From contig JBAIAC010000026.1 of assembly GCA_037349315.1 (NCBI GenBank), forward strand, positions 3,100,001 to 3,164,000: 64,000 nucleotides of DNA, in the 5' to 3' direction. Shown here piece after piece: positions 11,066 to 21,856 of this stretch. Position numbers and translations under genes: made by a program. The first letter of the stretch is position 1, and each line of letters begins with the position of its first letter. The notes under the pieces are model-generated. The model was not told the origin of the DNA. It ran no database searches and saw only the letters and a program-made list of their open reading frames with translations. This DNA is from Chelydra serpentina. Lineage: Eukaryota; Chordata; Testudines; Chelydridae.

Positions 11066-12351
11066 TGTTCTCCTTCCCAAATCAGCATGTGAGCATCAGG
11101 GCAGCCCCCCAGAGTGTATGCTCCCCCCATGAGCAGGGTTACTGGGTGGCAGCAGGATGTGCTTCTGAGTTGCTAGGGAATGGCTCACGTGTCATGGTAA
11201 ATTACTTCTAGGCGATGGTTGATGCCTTTGCAGAGGAAAATGAAGGGTGGGGGCTGCTTTCTCCTCGCACTGCCTGAAAGCCTCCTCGGAAGCCAGTGAC
11301 GCTCATATCAGATCAGTTCAACCAGAACAAGAGGCAAATTAACTTGACCTAGATCTGGATAACAGAAGAGACCTACAAATCCCTGGTTTCTATGCCTTTA
11401 AAACCATTCCTTGGGAGCAATGTAGAGAGAAATCTGTACTCCCAACAAGGAAGGAAACCAGCCAGTTGTTTGTTACAACCTTCCTGTCTTCTTAGAATTC
11501 TCGCTGTCTGTCCCCCCTGCCCCCCAGGCCCTTCCGCAGCCATGCAGAGGGGTAATTTTCCTCTCCAGTCATCTTCCAACCCCCCCCCCCCCCCTCCCAA
11601 GTGCTGGCTCTGGCTAATTGGGGAACCAGTAACTATCAGTGAGAAGGTGCCCACTGAACATTTTGACCTGGTTACTATTCGTATTTCCTAAGAGGCATGT
11701 TCTCCTTTTTGAGGCTTGTTTCAATTAACACTAATAAGCTCCACTTGTTCCTACTGCAGAGAGCACCCCCCCAAATAGCTCGCCTCCTGGAACCTAGGAA
11801 ACCCAGCCGAGGAAAACTCTCTTGGCTGGGGAGATTTTTTAAGTGGCAAGGGTTGCCCCTTGGTTCGGCTATATGGAGAATAGGCTAGCACACAGGAGGG
11901 GAGGGACAGAGGAAGGATGGTCTTGGGTTAAGGGCAGTGTACTGATAACCGGGAGATTGGGTTTCTGTTCCTTTCTGTGCCCACTTCCCATCCTCTGTAA
12001 AACAGCTGTCCCTGCCTGGGGAGGGGTAGAGTACATTAAAGCTTGTGAGCGGCTCAGATTCTGTAGTGGTGGGGAGTGGGGAGAAACACACGTAGCGGAG
12101 GGGAGGCAAAGGAAATCTCTGCTTCAGCAACCATTGCCCTGGTGGGGGAGGGGGGTGCTTCATGCTGAATGGAGGGGAAATGCCATCTCTTCGCCTTGGT
12201 GCTTCAGAGCTCCATGTTCTCAAATGGCTTCAGCCCTTCTGCTAGTAGGGGACTCTAGGTCTACGTGAGCGACAGTCAGAGCCAGTGGTACCAGCGGCTG
12301 TAGCCAAAGAGCTGCGCAGTGGCAGAATTTCTTTGCTACGTTCTTCGCATT

Positions 12352-14068
12352 TCAGGAAACTTGGAAATGGCAGAGATGCTTAATGACTTCTTTGTTTTGG
12401 TCTTCACCGAGAAGTCTGAAGGAATGCCTAACATAGTGAATGCAAATGGGAAGGGGGAAGGTTTAGAAGATAAAATAAAAAAAGAACAAGTTAAAAATCA
12501 CTTAGATAAGTTAGATGCCTGCAAGTCACCAGGACCTGATGAAATGCATCCTAGAATACTCAAGGAGCTCATAGAGGAGGTATCTGAGCCTCTAGCTATT
12601 ATCTTTGGTAAATCATGGGAGACAGGAGAGATTCCAGAAGACTGGAAAAGGGCAAATATAGTGCCCATCTATAAAAAGGGAAATAAAAACAACCCAGGAA
12701 ACTAGAGACCAGTTAGTTTAACTTCTGTGCCAGGGAAAATAATGGAGCAAGTAATTAAGGAAATCATCTGCAAACACTTGGAAGGTGGTAAGGTGAAAGG
12801 GAATAACCAGCATGGATTTGTAAAGAACAAATCATGTCAAACCAATCTGATAGCTTTCTTTGATAGGATAACGAGTCTTGTGGATAAGGGAGAAGCGGTG
12901 GATGTGGTATACCTAGACTTTAGTAAGGCATTTGATACGGTCTCGCATGATATTCTTATCAATAAACTAGGGAAATACAACTTAGATGGGGCTACTATAA
13001 GGTGGGTGCACAACTGGCTGGATAACCGTACTCAGAGAGTAGTTATTAATGGTTCCCAATCCTGCTGGAAAGGTATAACGAGTGGGGTTCCGCAAGGGTC
13101 TGTTTTGGGACCGGCTCTGTTCAATATCTTCATCAACGACTTGGATATTGGCATAGAAAGTACGCTTATTAAGTTTGCAGGTGATACCAAACTGGGAGGG
13201 ATTGCAACTGCTTTGGAGGATAGGGTCATAACTCAAAATGATCTGGACAAATTGGAGAAATGGTCAGAGGTAAACAGGATGAAGTTTAATAAGGACAAAT
13301 GCAAAGTGCTCCACTTAGGTAGGAAAAATCAGTTTCACACATACAGAATGGGAGGAGACTGTCTAGGAAGGAGTACGGCAGAAAGGGATCTAGGGGTTAT
13401 AGTGGACCACAAGCTAAATATGAGTCAACAGTGTGATGCTGTTGCAAAAAAAGCAAACTTGATTCTGGGCTGCATTAACAGGTGTGTTGTGAGCAAGACA
13501 CGAGAAGTCATTCTTCCGCTCTACTCTGCGCTGGTTAGGCCTCAACTGGAGTATTGTGTCCAGTTCTGGGCACCGCATTTCAAGAAAGATGTGGAGAAAT
13601 TGGAGAGGGTCCAGAGAAGAGCAACAAGAATGATTAAGGGTCTAGAGAACATGACCTATGAAGGAAGGCTGAAGGAATTGGGTTTGTTTAGTTTGGAAAA
13701 GAGAAGACTGAGAGGGGACATGATAGCGGTCTTCAGGTATCTAAAAGGGTGTCATAAGGAGGAGGGAGAAAACTTGTTCATCTTAGCCTCTAAGGATAGA
13801 ACAAGAAGCAATGGGCTTAAACTGCAGCAAGGGAGGTTTAGGTTGGACATTAGGAAAAAGTTCCTAACTGTCAGGGTGGTTAAACACTGCAATAAACTGC
13901 CCAGGGAGGTTGTGGAATCTCCATCTCTGGAGATATGTAAGAGTAGGTTAGATAAATGTCTATCAGGGATGGTCTAGACAGTATTTGGTCCTGCCATGAG
14001 GGCAGGGGGCTGGACTCCATGTCCTCTCGAGGTCCCTTCTAGCCCTAGAATCTATGAATCTATTAATC
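12352..14068 (+). pseudogene. CR1 LINE, 5'-truncated, reverse transcriptase broken
   Basis: This is the 3' half of a CR1 non-LTR retrotransposon: reverse transcriptase and C-terminal thumb, then 3' UTR and the octamer-like tail (AATCTATGAATCTAT at about 14047). The endonuclease domain is absent. Visible motifs are [15 protein letters not shown] at the start, then [43 protein letters not shown], and a stretch LHLGRK. A TAG stop at about 12703-12705 replaces the Tyr of the conserved NYRPVSL motif, splitting the frame into 12319-12705 and 12727-13977. The catalytic A-D-D box reads FAGDTKL: the first Asp is Gly (codon 13180-13182). Otherwise the frame of the second part runs 416 codons, so decay is modest. 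CR1 copies are usually 5'-truncated, as here. The start at 12352 is where LINE-like sequence first appears. Confidence 0.9.
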
Positions 14069-15106
14069 CATCAGGAGTGGATCCCCGAGTGATTAATCCT
14101 TCATCTGAAATGCCATTGGATCTGTCTCTCCCATCCCCCATGTAAGAGCCTAGAGTCTTTGCCCCCCACCTAGGAGACTGACGGCTCCAGCCCTGTTCAT
14201 TGCAAGTGCTGGAGGTTTTAATGGCAGCCGAGCTCTGGAATGATGGGACCCAGCTGATGTGCCTCTCTGGCACCCAGCCTGTTGCCATGGCAATGGCAGG
14301 CATTTGTGCTCCTGCAGGATATTGCTTTCCTATAACCTCCCTGCTTCATTCTCTTGCTCACACAAAGAAAGCAAGTGCTTCGGCGGCGCTTTGCGGGAAG
14401 ATGTGTGCTGCATACAAAACACTCCTCAGCCCGTCGGCCCTCCCCAGATGGACTCCTCTCAGGGTGAGCAACCATGGAGAACATCATTGCTGTACATAAA
14501 GTGCATGCTGAGCCAATGCAGGAAAAGCAGGCTCAGAGGGCAAACACAGGCGATCGTCATTGAGATGCAGGAACACTGCATCACTGCGGCTCCTTTTCAT
14601 TAGCGGATGCATAAAGCTATGATTTAGTCACAGAGGTCACGGAAGTTGTGGAATCCATGACATCCAGTGACCTCTGTGGCTTCAGTCTGTGGCGGTTGGG
14701 AGCTGCAGCGTACTAGGCCTCCCCCAGGGCAGGGAGCTGCAGGGTACCCCCACTGCCTCTGGCAGCCCCTGGAGCTCCTGGCTGCCACAGGAAGCGGGGG
14801 TACCCCGCAGCTCCTGGCTGCCACAGGTCATTGGAACCTTTTGTGCTTCACTCCCCATGGAAGGTGGTGGTCTTTCTGGGCATGCACTGTGGGCTTTGGA
14901 ACCAGGCCCTCAAGTGAATGGGAGACTTTCCATAGGCTTCAAACAGACCTGGCTTGACTTTGGAGCACCGTTCTCAAACTCTGGTAACTTCCGTTTCCAG
15001 CTACTGTTCCCTCACTAGCTAGAGGGCAGCTCTTGCTCACAAACTCCTCATTCCGGATGGCACCTGTGCTGAGTTACTTTCCTATTTTTAAACAAAGCCA
15101 TATCTG
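14069..15106. other. Intronic sequence with a GC-rich patch, no gene seen
   Basis: At 14690-14830 short words such as GCTCCTGGCTGCCACAGG occur twice around GGGTACCCC, suggesting a small tandem or palindromic repeat. Nothing else is recognised. Confidence 0.4.
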
Positions 15107-15301
15107 AGGGCTAGTCTACACTAGAAGCACTACAGTGGCGCAGCTGTAGCATGTCTGGTGAAGACGCTCTATGCCGACAGGAGAGCGCTCTCCTGTCAGC
15201 CTAATAAAACAACTTCCACAAGAGGCTCTTAGGTCAGTGCAGCTTATGTCGCTTTGGGGACAGAAGTTATACCGACATAGGCGGTAGTGTAGACAAGCCT
15301 G
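15107..15301. mobile_element. Harbinger-type MITE, about 195 bp
   Basis: It begins GAGGGCTAGTCTACACTAGA and ends GGTAGTGTAGACAAGCCT, a matching inverted terminal word. The interior (GTGGCGCAGCTGTAGC, ACAGGAGAGCGCTCTCCTGT) differs from the 294-bp MITEs, so it is a separate family with related ends. Confidence 0.7.
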
Positions 15302-15622
15302 GAGTGATTTGAGCCCCCCCAAAACTGAGAAACTAGGTGAAAATATGCAGAGGTTATTCCTTTGTGTGGATGACTCCGAAAGTTTGAGACCTGCCTTGCA
15401 GCCACCCCCAAATAAATTGTTCCAGAGTTGGGCCAACACATGAGAAATCTCAGCCCAAAAAGGACATTGTTTTAAAATGGGGCTTGAAATGGCTGTGCCG
15501 TGCTATCCCAGCCTTGGCTCTGTCATTACCATGGTTTTGTCCTATATTCAAAGTAGTATTGACCACACAGCTGTGTTGGGCCTTGCTTTTTCTCTCCTTC
15601 CGTGCACGGTTGTTGTCTCTAA

Positions 15623-15916
15623 GCCCAGGGCTACACTGGGGGGGGGGTCGATCTACGATACGCAGATTCAGCTACGTGAATAGCGTAGCTGAAGTCGGTG
15701 TATTGTAATCGACTTACCTGGCCATGAGGACGGCGGCGAGTCGATCGCTGCCGCTCCCCCGTCGACTCCGCTTCCACCTTTCGATGAGGTGGATTTCTGG
15801 AGCCGACGGGGAGCGCTTTCGGGGATCGATTAATCGCGTCTAAACGAGACGCGAAAAATCGATCCCCGAAAGATCGATTGCTACCCGCCGATCCGGCGGG
15901 TAGTGAAGACAAGCCC
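15623..15916 (+). mobile_element. Harbinger-type MITE, 294 bp, copy 3
   Basis: It has the same length and hairpin order as 6481-6774: GATTCAGCTACGTGAATAGC / GTAGCTGAAGTC first, then GATCGATTAATCGCGTC / GACGCGAAAAATCGATC. Flanking TAA occurs at 15620-15622 and 15917-15919. The right end GTAGTGAAGACAAGCCC is mildly diverged. Confidence 0.75.
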
Positions 15917-16564
15917 TAAGATTGTTGTTCTTTATTTCCCCCCGGAGGGAGTTGCATGGAGTTACTTAACAATGTTTGTGTGTGCAGCGGCCTCCCATGT
16001 GTATTGGAGCCTTTTGTTTGTCACAGTTTCCCAAGCTCCGGTCTCTGTAGGTTAATACACTCTGTAGCTTTGCTCCATGGGGCTGTGCTTCACAGCAGCA
16101 AAGGCTAAACTAAATGTAGGTGTGTTTCTCCCCTCCCTCAGAGCCACTTAAACATCCTTCCTGCTGAGCTGGAAATCCACATGGCCCAGCAGGGATGGGA
16201 GTTGGTTGAGGGGCAGCATCTGTTCAGTGAGATCTGAGCCCAGAAGGTGCTCTGTTTTCTGGCCTCTACTCCTTCACAGCCCCTGGCAAGCACTAAGTGG
16301 GAATGGTTTCAGTCAGGGTTTGTTTTGTAGACTGCTGCCTACTTCAGTGTGCAAGAGTGCTGGTGAGCAGAGCCGCTTCTGGTAGCGTTAGCCAATTACA
16401 AGTGGGTGAGAGGAGGGCTGTGGCTGTTTGTCTGCGTACTTTCCTGAGGCTTTTGTAAAGGAAACAGAAGCTGTAATCAGGAGAGAGCTGCTATTTGCAT
16501 TCCCCAAATCAGCTTGTTTTGTCTCCTGCATCTGCTCAGAGCGGCTCTGGCTGAGACTCTGGGG

Positions 16565-16660
16565 CCTTGTCTGCATGGGACATTACTATGCAGCAAGCTG
16601 ATGAGCTGGAGATTCACCCCCTGGCTTTCTGCACACTAACTTACCGTGTAGACAAGCCCT
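16565..16660. mobile_element. Short MITE, about 100 bp
   Basis: It starts CCTTGTCTGCATGGGACATT and ends CTTACCGTGTAGACAAGCC, with (A)GTCTRCA / TGTAGAC inverted ends and the pair AGCAAGCTGATG / GCTTTCTGCACAC inside. No coding capacity. Confidence 0.55.
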
Positions 16661-16694
16661 GAGAACCTGTCTGAGAAATGCTGTGTTGTGCAGG

Positions 16695-16805
16695 AAATTG
16701 GCCTGGAGGCTAAGAGAGATGGATGGCCTAGAAGAGGACAGAGCCCAGGACTGAAAATCAGAAGAGCTGGATTCTCTTCCTGACTCTTCATGCAAGTCAC
16801 TTAAC
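16695..16805 (+). repeat. MIR-like SINE fragment
   Basis: ACAGAGCCCAGGACTGAAAA followed by GAAGAGCTGGATTCTCTTCC, TGACTCTTCATGCAAGTCAC, TTAAC has the MIR-type tRNA-to-core order. Confidence 0.45.
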
Positions 16806-16879
16806 ATGAGGTTGCCTACAATGGCATATGGCCAATCCAGGACTTCTCCTAGCAGATATCCCCAATGGCTGGAGATAGG

Positions 16880-17268
16880 GCACTAGATGGGGAGGGCTCT
16901 GAGTCACTACAGAGAATTCTTTCCCAGGTGTCTGGCTGGTGGGTCTTGCCCACATGGTCAGGGTCTAACTGATTGCTAGAGTTGGGGTTGGGAAGGCATT
17001 TCCCCCGGGTCAGATTGACAGAGAACCGGAGGGGTGTTTCACCTTTCCTGTAGCATGGGGCTTGTCTCAGTTGCTGGTTTGAACTAGAGTGAATGGCAGA
17101 TTCTCTGTAACTTGACGCCTTTAAATCATGATTTGAGGATGTTGGAAACTCAGCCAGAGTTTATGGGTCTGTTACAGGAGTGGGTGGGTGAGGTTCTGTG
17201 GCGTGCAATGTGCCGGAGATCAGACTAGATGATCACGATGGTCCCTTCTGGTCTTAAAGCCTGATTCT
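16880..17268 (+). mobile_element. CR1-family 3' end (5'-truncated)
   Basis: It is related to 39200-39606 and to the reverse of 59103-59475: all carry CAGAGAA(C/T)T, GTGTCTGGCTGGT, TTGCCCACATG, GGGTTGGGAAGG and a final GATCAGACTAGATGATCA, TGGTCCCTTCTG. Only 3' UTR is left. Confidence 0.75.
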
Positions 17269-17529
17269 TGGCACCTAACTTTCCGCATCTGTGAAATGGA
17301 GGTAATGCCCACTGCCTGAGTGCCCTGCGTCTTTATTGTCTGAGACGCAGGGCACTGAGACACAGGATTGCCACCCCCAAGACTTCAAAAATCACAAGTG
17401 GCTTAAAGTTAATGATTTAAAAAACCCCAAAACATTGGGGGTCTTCATTTGCCTTCTGGCTTTTGAGCTTTTTTGGGGTCACTTTTCAAGCTCTTCTCTG
17501 CAGCCATAAGGATTAGAAGGTTATTTTTC

Positions 17530-17640
17530 TTTTAATAATAATTAATCATTAATAATAAATAATAATAAATAGTTAATAATAAAAGCTGAAATTCCCAAAT
17601 AATTACATGACTCCAGGAGCTGTAAATATATAAATAAAAT
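17530..17640. repeat. AT-rich low-complexity stretch
   Basis: It is composed of imperfect AATAATAAT/TTAATAAT words with little G or C. Confidence 0.75.
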
Positions 17641-17779
17641 GCTAAATACTCTGAGACTTGCAATAAAATAGCAAGAGGTGGCAACACTCTGGATGGTGTG
17701 TGTGAGATCCACTCTACCCAGTGCCTGCGCGCTGGTCAGTGCAGCGGGGCTCCCCAAAGGAAACAGCCTGTGTGTCTAG

Positions 17780-18327
17780 TGTGACGGAATGGGACTGTTC
17801 TTAATGTTTCTATGCCTCAGTTTCCCCGATGCATGTGCTAAGTCTCTAGGTGGTGGGGATAAATGTGTGTAATTGCAGAGCCCTAGAGGGCCAGTGTGAT
17901 GACAGAGAATGGCCGACACCCTGTATCCTGGCAACTGATGGTCTGGGTCTGCAAAGGTGGGAGCTGAAGGTGTTGGAACAAAGGGATCAGGTGGCCTCCT
18001 GGCCCAGGAAGGAGACAAAGGCAAAGGAGGGGCTGGAGAGTTGGAGTTGGAAGCCGGCTTGGGAAGAGGGGGGAGGTGCAGACCGAGTCTGGCCTCCCTG
18101 CCCCCGTTTGGAGCTGTGGGGTGAAATGCAGGGAGCCCCCGAGCTGGGGTCTAAGCTCCCTGCCCCCCAGAAGGGCCTGACTGAGGGGTCCTGGTTGTAC
18201 TTACAAGCTCTGTTTGGACTGTGTTCCTGGCATCTCTAATAAACCTTCTGTTCTACTGGCTGGCTGAGCGTCACAGTGAATCCCAGGAAGAGGGGTGCAG
18301 GCGCTGACTCCCCCACACTCCATGACA
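17780..18327 (+). repeat. 5' LTR of the gypsy-type element (548 bp)
   Basis: It begins TGTGACGGAATGGGACTG and ends CTCCATGACA. AATAAA at 18238-18243 can serve as the polyadenylation signal. It differs from the 3' LTR by scattered substitutions and an 8-9 bp indel near 17945, so insertion was not very recent. Confidence 0.93.
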
Positions 18328-18329
18328 AC

Positions 18330-18347
18330 TGGTGGCAGTGGTGGGAT
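18330..18347 (+). promoter_or_regulatory. Primer-binding site, tRNA-Leu type
   Basis: TGGTGGCAGTGGTGGGAT lies two bases after the 5' LTR. It is complementary, with one T/C difference, to the 3' end of tRNA-Leu including CCA, as I recall that tRNA. This would prime minus-strand DNA synthesis. Confidence 0.75.
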
Positions 18348-18790
18348 ATACTGCACCCCGTGAACGGCGCTTCCTGCAGTAAGTGACTGGGGAGCAGTAG
18401 AATGAAGGGGGGCTAACGAGGACCAGGCGTGCTGAATGCTCAGAGAGGAGCGGTTTCCAGGAGTGGAGGAGCTACGCTTAACCCCTGGGGAGTGTGTGAC
18501 CAGCAAGAAGGACTGTGCAATGATGGGATCCCCCTGGGACTGCGGTGAGCAGTCCCAGGGGCGGAGGAGCCTGCAGTTTGGCCCTGGGAGAGAGAAGGAC
18601 TTTTGCAGTGACAGGGTCCCCCTGGGAATTGCTGTGAGTGGTCCCAGGGTTGGAGGAGCTGCAGCTCGATCCTGGCAAAGAGGCGGTGACCTGGAGAAGG
18701 GCTGGCACACTTGGGGTTCTTCCTGGAAACCGTGGGGAGCTGAGAGCACACAGGCCTGCGAATCCACAGCAACTTGGATGCAGTGAAGTG

Positions 18791-19400
18791 ATGTCCTATC
18801 GCCTTCTCCTTAAGAAGGACATTGTAACCATGTGCAAAAAGAGAGGGATACACATTGGGAAGTTCACCAAAGCACAGCTAATCGTGCAGCTGGAGGAGGA
18901 TGACCATTCTAAGGAGCAGATTCCTGACCCCAATGGGGCTACAGCAGGATCTGGGAGCAGCTGGAGCGGTAGCCAGGCATCCCCAAGAGTCTGGTCCCCA
19001 ACCAGACGGGGGTCTTCACAGTCGGGTTCCCCAGCAGGGGACCGGAGACGGATGAAACTGGAACTGAGTCCGAGAGAGCGAAAGGACTGTGAGAGACAGC
19101 GAGAGCCTGAGAAAGACCTGCAGGAGAAGCAACAGCAGTGTGAACTGGCGGTGGTGGAACGGAGAGGCATAGGGAACTTCCCAGGGGTGAGTGGAGATAG
19201 AGTGGGGTGCCAGTTCCGCAGGGAACCTCGATCCTAAATTGCTGCCCCTGGTTAAGGAGGGTGGGGATGTGGAGGCTCACCTCACTGCCTTTGAGCAGGC
19301 TGGTGATTTGAACCAGGGGGACCCTGCGAAAAAGCCTCGGTATCTAGCTCCCTTGCTGGGTCCCAAGGCCGTAGACTCCGTCAGCCAGATGGGTGGGATG
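18791..19400 (+). pseudogene. gag remnant of the gypsy-type element
   Basis: The first part (ATG at 18791, open to 19237) starts MSYRLLLKKDIVTM and has a SAP-like pattern, hydrophobics spaced around RGIHIGKFTKAQLIVQLEE, followed by a Ser/Arg/Gln-rich low-complexity tract. Around 19215 a different frame takes over with GDVEAHLTAFEQAGDLNQ and RYLAPLLGPKAV, which is the capsid-like start usual for these turtle elements. Most of the capsid and any zinc knuckle are missing: sequence jumps near 19390 to protease-like sequence. The SAP reading is an inference from spacing only. Confidence 0.65.
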
Positions 19401-19439
19401 GTGGACGGACTTCCACTCCTGGACCCAACCTATATGTCT

Positions 19440-20380
19440 GTGTGGAGTCTCAGGGCTCAGGCCCTGCAGACCTCCAGTGGGAGGGGAAGGTGATGGTCAA
19501 TGGAGAGACATTCCTGGGGTGGCGAGATCCTGGGACAGAGAGAACTGTTGTCAGGCCTCGGGTGGTGCACCCCCACCAGATGCTGAGGGGCTGTGTGACC
19601 TGGGTGAGGGTCCCAGGGATGGAACCATTTGCCCTGCCTATGGCCCAGATCCCTGTGCAGACCCAGGAGGGGTCGGGCTGACTGGTCGTTGGGGTTCTCC
19701 AGGATATCGGCTGTGAGGTGCTGCTGGGGGCTGACTGTGTCTCTTTGGGACAGGATCCAGGCCCTGCTCCTGTAACGGCCGAGGATTTGAATTTGAACCC
19801 AGGGAACCAATTGGCTAAGACGCAAATGGTTAGTGAAAATGCAAATGACCTGGCAGGCAGAGGGGAGGAGCTGCTAGGCCCAGGATACCTGCCTGTCCGT
19901 AACCAGACCCCTAGGGCGGGGTGGGTCAGAGAGATGCTCCCCGCCCCCCTGCACACTGGAGAGGGGGCTCACGCTGGCTCTGATGCTGTAACCAAAGCAA
20001 CGAGCTCGCTGCCTACCCCCACAAGGACAGCCAGGGCAGCGCTGAGCACGGGGGGAGCGAAGACCTCAGCTGAGTGGGGGGACACACAGGCAGGGCAGGA
20101 CGGCTGCCAACCAGGTTTGCCTGGTCCAGAGGTGCTGCCGGGAAGTGATTCCACGGCAGGGAGGGAGCCACCAGGGACAGGGCTTAGCGGGGCTGTGACC
20201 CCAGGCCCAGCCAGTGAGCTGCAGAAGGATCCCTCCTTGGAGAAGCTGAGGGAACTTGCTGGCCACAGCGCTGCAAACCCCCTTGGGGAAGGCTGCAGAG
20301 ACAGATTCCAGTGGGAGAAGGGATTCCTGTGCCGGGAATGGGCTCCCCCAGGGGAAGTAGAACCGTGGGGAATCAGAAGG
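19440..20380 (+). pseudogene. Protease and linker remnant of the gypsy-type element
   Basis: The aspartic protease region reads VNGETFLGWRDPGTERTVVR in the frame of 19442. The expected D-S/T-G active-site triplet is D-P-G (codons 19526-19534), so catalysis is probably lost. A TGA at 19679-19681 interrupts the frame, and the same frame then continues with GVLQDIGCEVLLGADC, the C-terminal half of a retropepsin fold. After that comes an Ala/Pro/Gly-rich linker and the beginning of the integrase zinc-finger region (WEKGFLCREW at about 20310-20340). The frame is lost at about 20385. Confidence 0.65.
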
Positions 20381-20385
20381 CAGCG

Positions 20386-21669
20386 AGTGGGGCCCGCTAC
20401 CCAGAGGCGGTGGCTCTGTCCTACACCGAGGCAGACACCGTGGCAGATGCACTGCTGACCATCTTCAGCAGAGTGGGGATCCCCAGCGAGGTCCTTACAG
20501 ACCGGGGATCCAATGTCATGTCAGCCCTGCTCTGGGGCTTGTGGGAGAAATGTGAGGTCTGGCCCATCTGGGCCTTTGCATATCACCCTCAGTCCAATGG
20601 GCTGGTGGAGAGATTTCATGGGACCATGAGGATGATGCTGAGGACTTTTATAAATCAGCATCCACAGGACTGGGACAAGTACCTGCCCCACCTGTGGCAC
20701 AAGGAAGTGCCCCAGGAATCCCCAGGGTGCTTCCTTTTCGAGCTGCTGTATGGGAGGAAAGTAAGGGGACCCCTACAACCGGTAAGGGACAATTGGGAGG
20801 AGAAGGGGGAAAACCCCCTGGTGGGTCTCTTCCGTGAGATGGGAGCCAACCCTCCCATCAGGTGTCCCCCATTCAGAGTAACTGGGAAAACAGCCCAGAA
20901 CCTGGAAAGAGAGGCCAAGGACATGCTGGCTTTAGAGGTGATCCAGTCATTCAACAGCCCAGGGCTGGCCATGGTGGAGGCAATCAGAGATTGGCACGTT
21001 CCCCAGACCAAGAAACAGGTCCAGGCCTTTATCGGGATGGCGGGGTACTACCAGAGGTTTATACCCCACTTTAGCTCCCTAGCTGGCCCCATCACTAAGC
21101 TATGTAAGAAGGGGAAGCAAGACGAGGTGGTCTGGACCAAGCAGTGCCAGAGGGCTCTCTGTACACCGAAGGAGGCTCTAATCCAGGGCCCGATAAATCA
21201 AGTAAACTCAGACAGGGCCAAGCCATGTACAGCGTTCACCGAAGCCTCAGACACAGGGCTGGGCGCAGCGCTGATGCAGGCCCAGGCTAAGGGGGAGAGA
21301 CACCCCATCGGGTATCTGAACAAGGAGCTGCTGCCCCGGGGGCAGAACGGTCCGGCCATAGAGAAAGAAGGCCTGGCTATGGTGCAGGCCCTTAAAAAAC
21401 TGCAGCCGGATCTATTTGGGTGGCGCTTTGCGGTGTATATTCACCACTCTGCCCCGACGTGGCTGCATCCACAAAAAGGGGCCGCTGCCGAGCGGCTGGT
21501 GACAGAGACACATGGTCGGAGAGGGGACCAGATCAAGAGGGGGGCTCTTAACCAAGAGAGCCCGAATTACAGCCCTCCAGACTGGAGTGCTGGGAGAAGA
21601 CCCTATCTCAGCTTGAACCCCAGGGGTTTTGGGATGGAAAAAAGGCACGGGCAGCATAAATCTTCCCAC
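20386..21669 (+). pseudogene. Integrase - RT - RNase H remnant in one open frame
   Basis: One open frame, whose homologous part starts near 20386 and which stays open to 21861, holds in order: integrase core lacking the first acidic residue but with TDRGSN (Asp, codon 20500-20502) and GLVERFHGT (Glu, codon 20608-20610), exactly the D-35-E spacing; a short post-integrase linker; the RT start (PPFRVTGKTAQNLEREAKDM, about 20866); an abrupt jump from SPGLAM to VEAIRDWHVPQT (about 20970), which removes the RT palm and its Y-x-D-D; the RT connection (FIGMAGYYQRFIPHFSSLAG); and RNase H, where the first acid reads TEAS instead of TDAS (21241-21243) and the late YTDHS reads YIHHS. The remaining codons are unrelated to the family consensus as I know it. 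Inactive. Confidence 0.8.
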
Positions 21670-21842
21670 ATGCAGCCTGTGGTGCCATCAAGCACACCTG
21701 ACCTAAGGGAGGATGTGAAACTGGAAGGGCTTCAGGTAACTCCTACCAGGGAATGGGAGAGATGCGGGGTATCCATGGGAACGTTGTTGGGTTCGAACTT
21801 CCCCAGGTCACTGGCTAAAGTGACCCCGCTCAGTTCGGTCTC

Positions 21843-21856
21843 GAAGGGGGGAGAGA
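21843..21856 (+). promoter_or_regulatory. Polypurine tract
   Basis: GAAGGGGGGAGAGA lies directly before the TGTGAC start of the 3' LTR, the position where plus-strand DNA synthesis is primed. Confidence 0.85.

Larger units (their letters stand above)
9126..12350. other. Mostly unassigned intronic sequence
   Basis: It contains the MITE remnant at 9450-9609, MIR-like tails near 9600-9660 and 10020-10095, a short CR1-like tail near 10240-10320, a pyrimidine microsatellite (11024-11065) and poly-C at 11579-11594. No open frame here has recognisable motifs. Confidence 0.45.

Noticed and set aside
18201..18767. 188-codon open frame on the - strand opposite the LTR/gag region
   Set aside because: It is antisense to a recognised LTR element and shows no motif.
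19450..19956. 168-codon - strand open frame
   Set aside because: It is the shadow of the protease-like region read on +.
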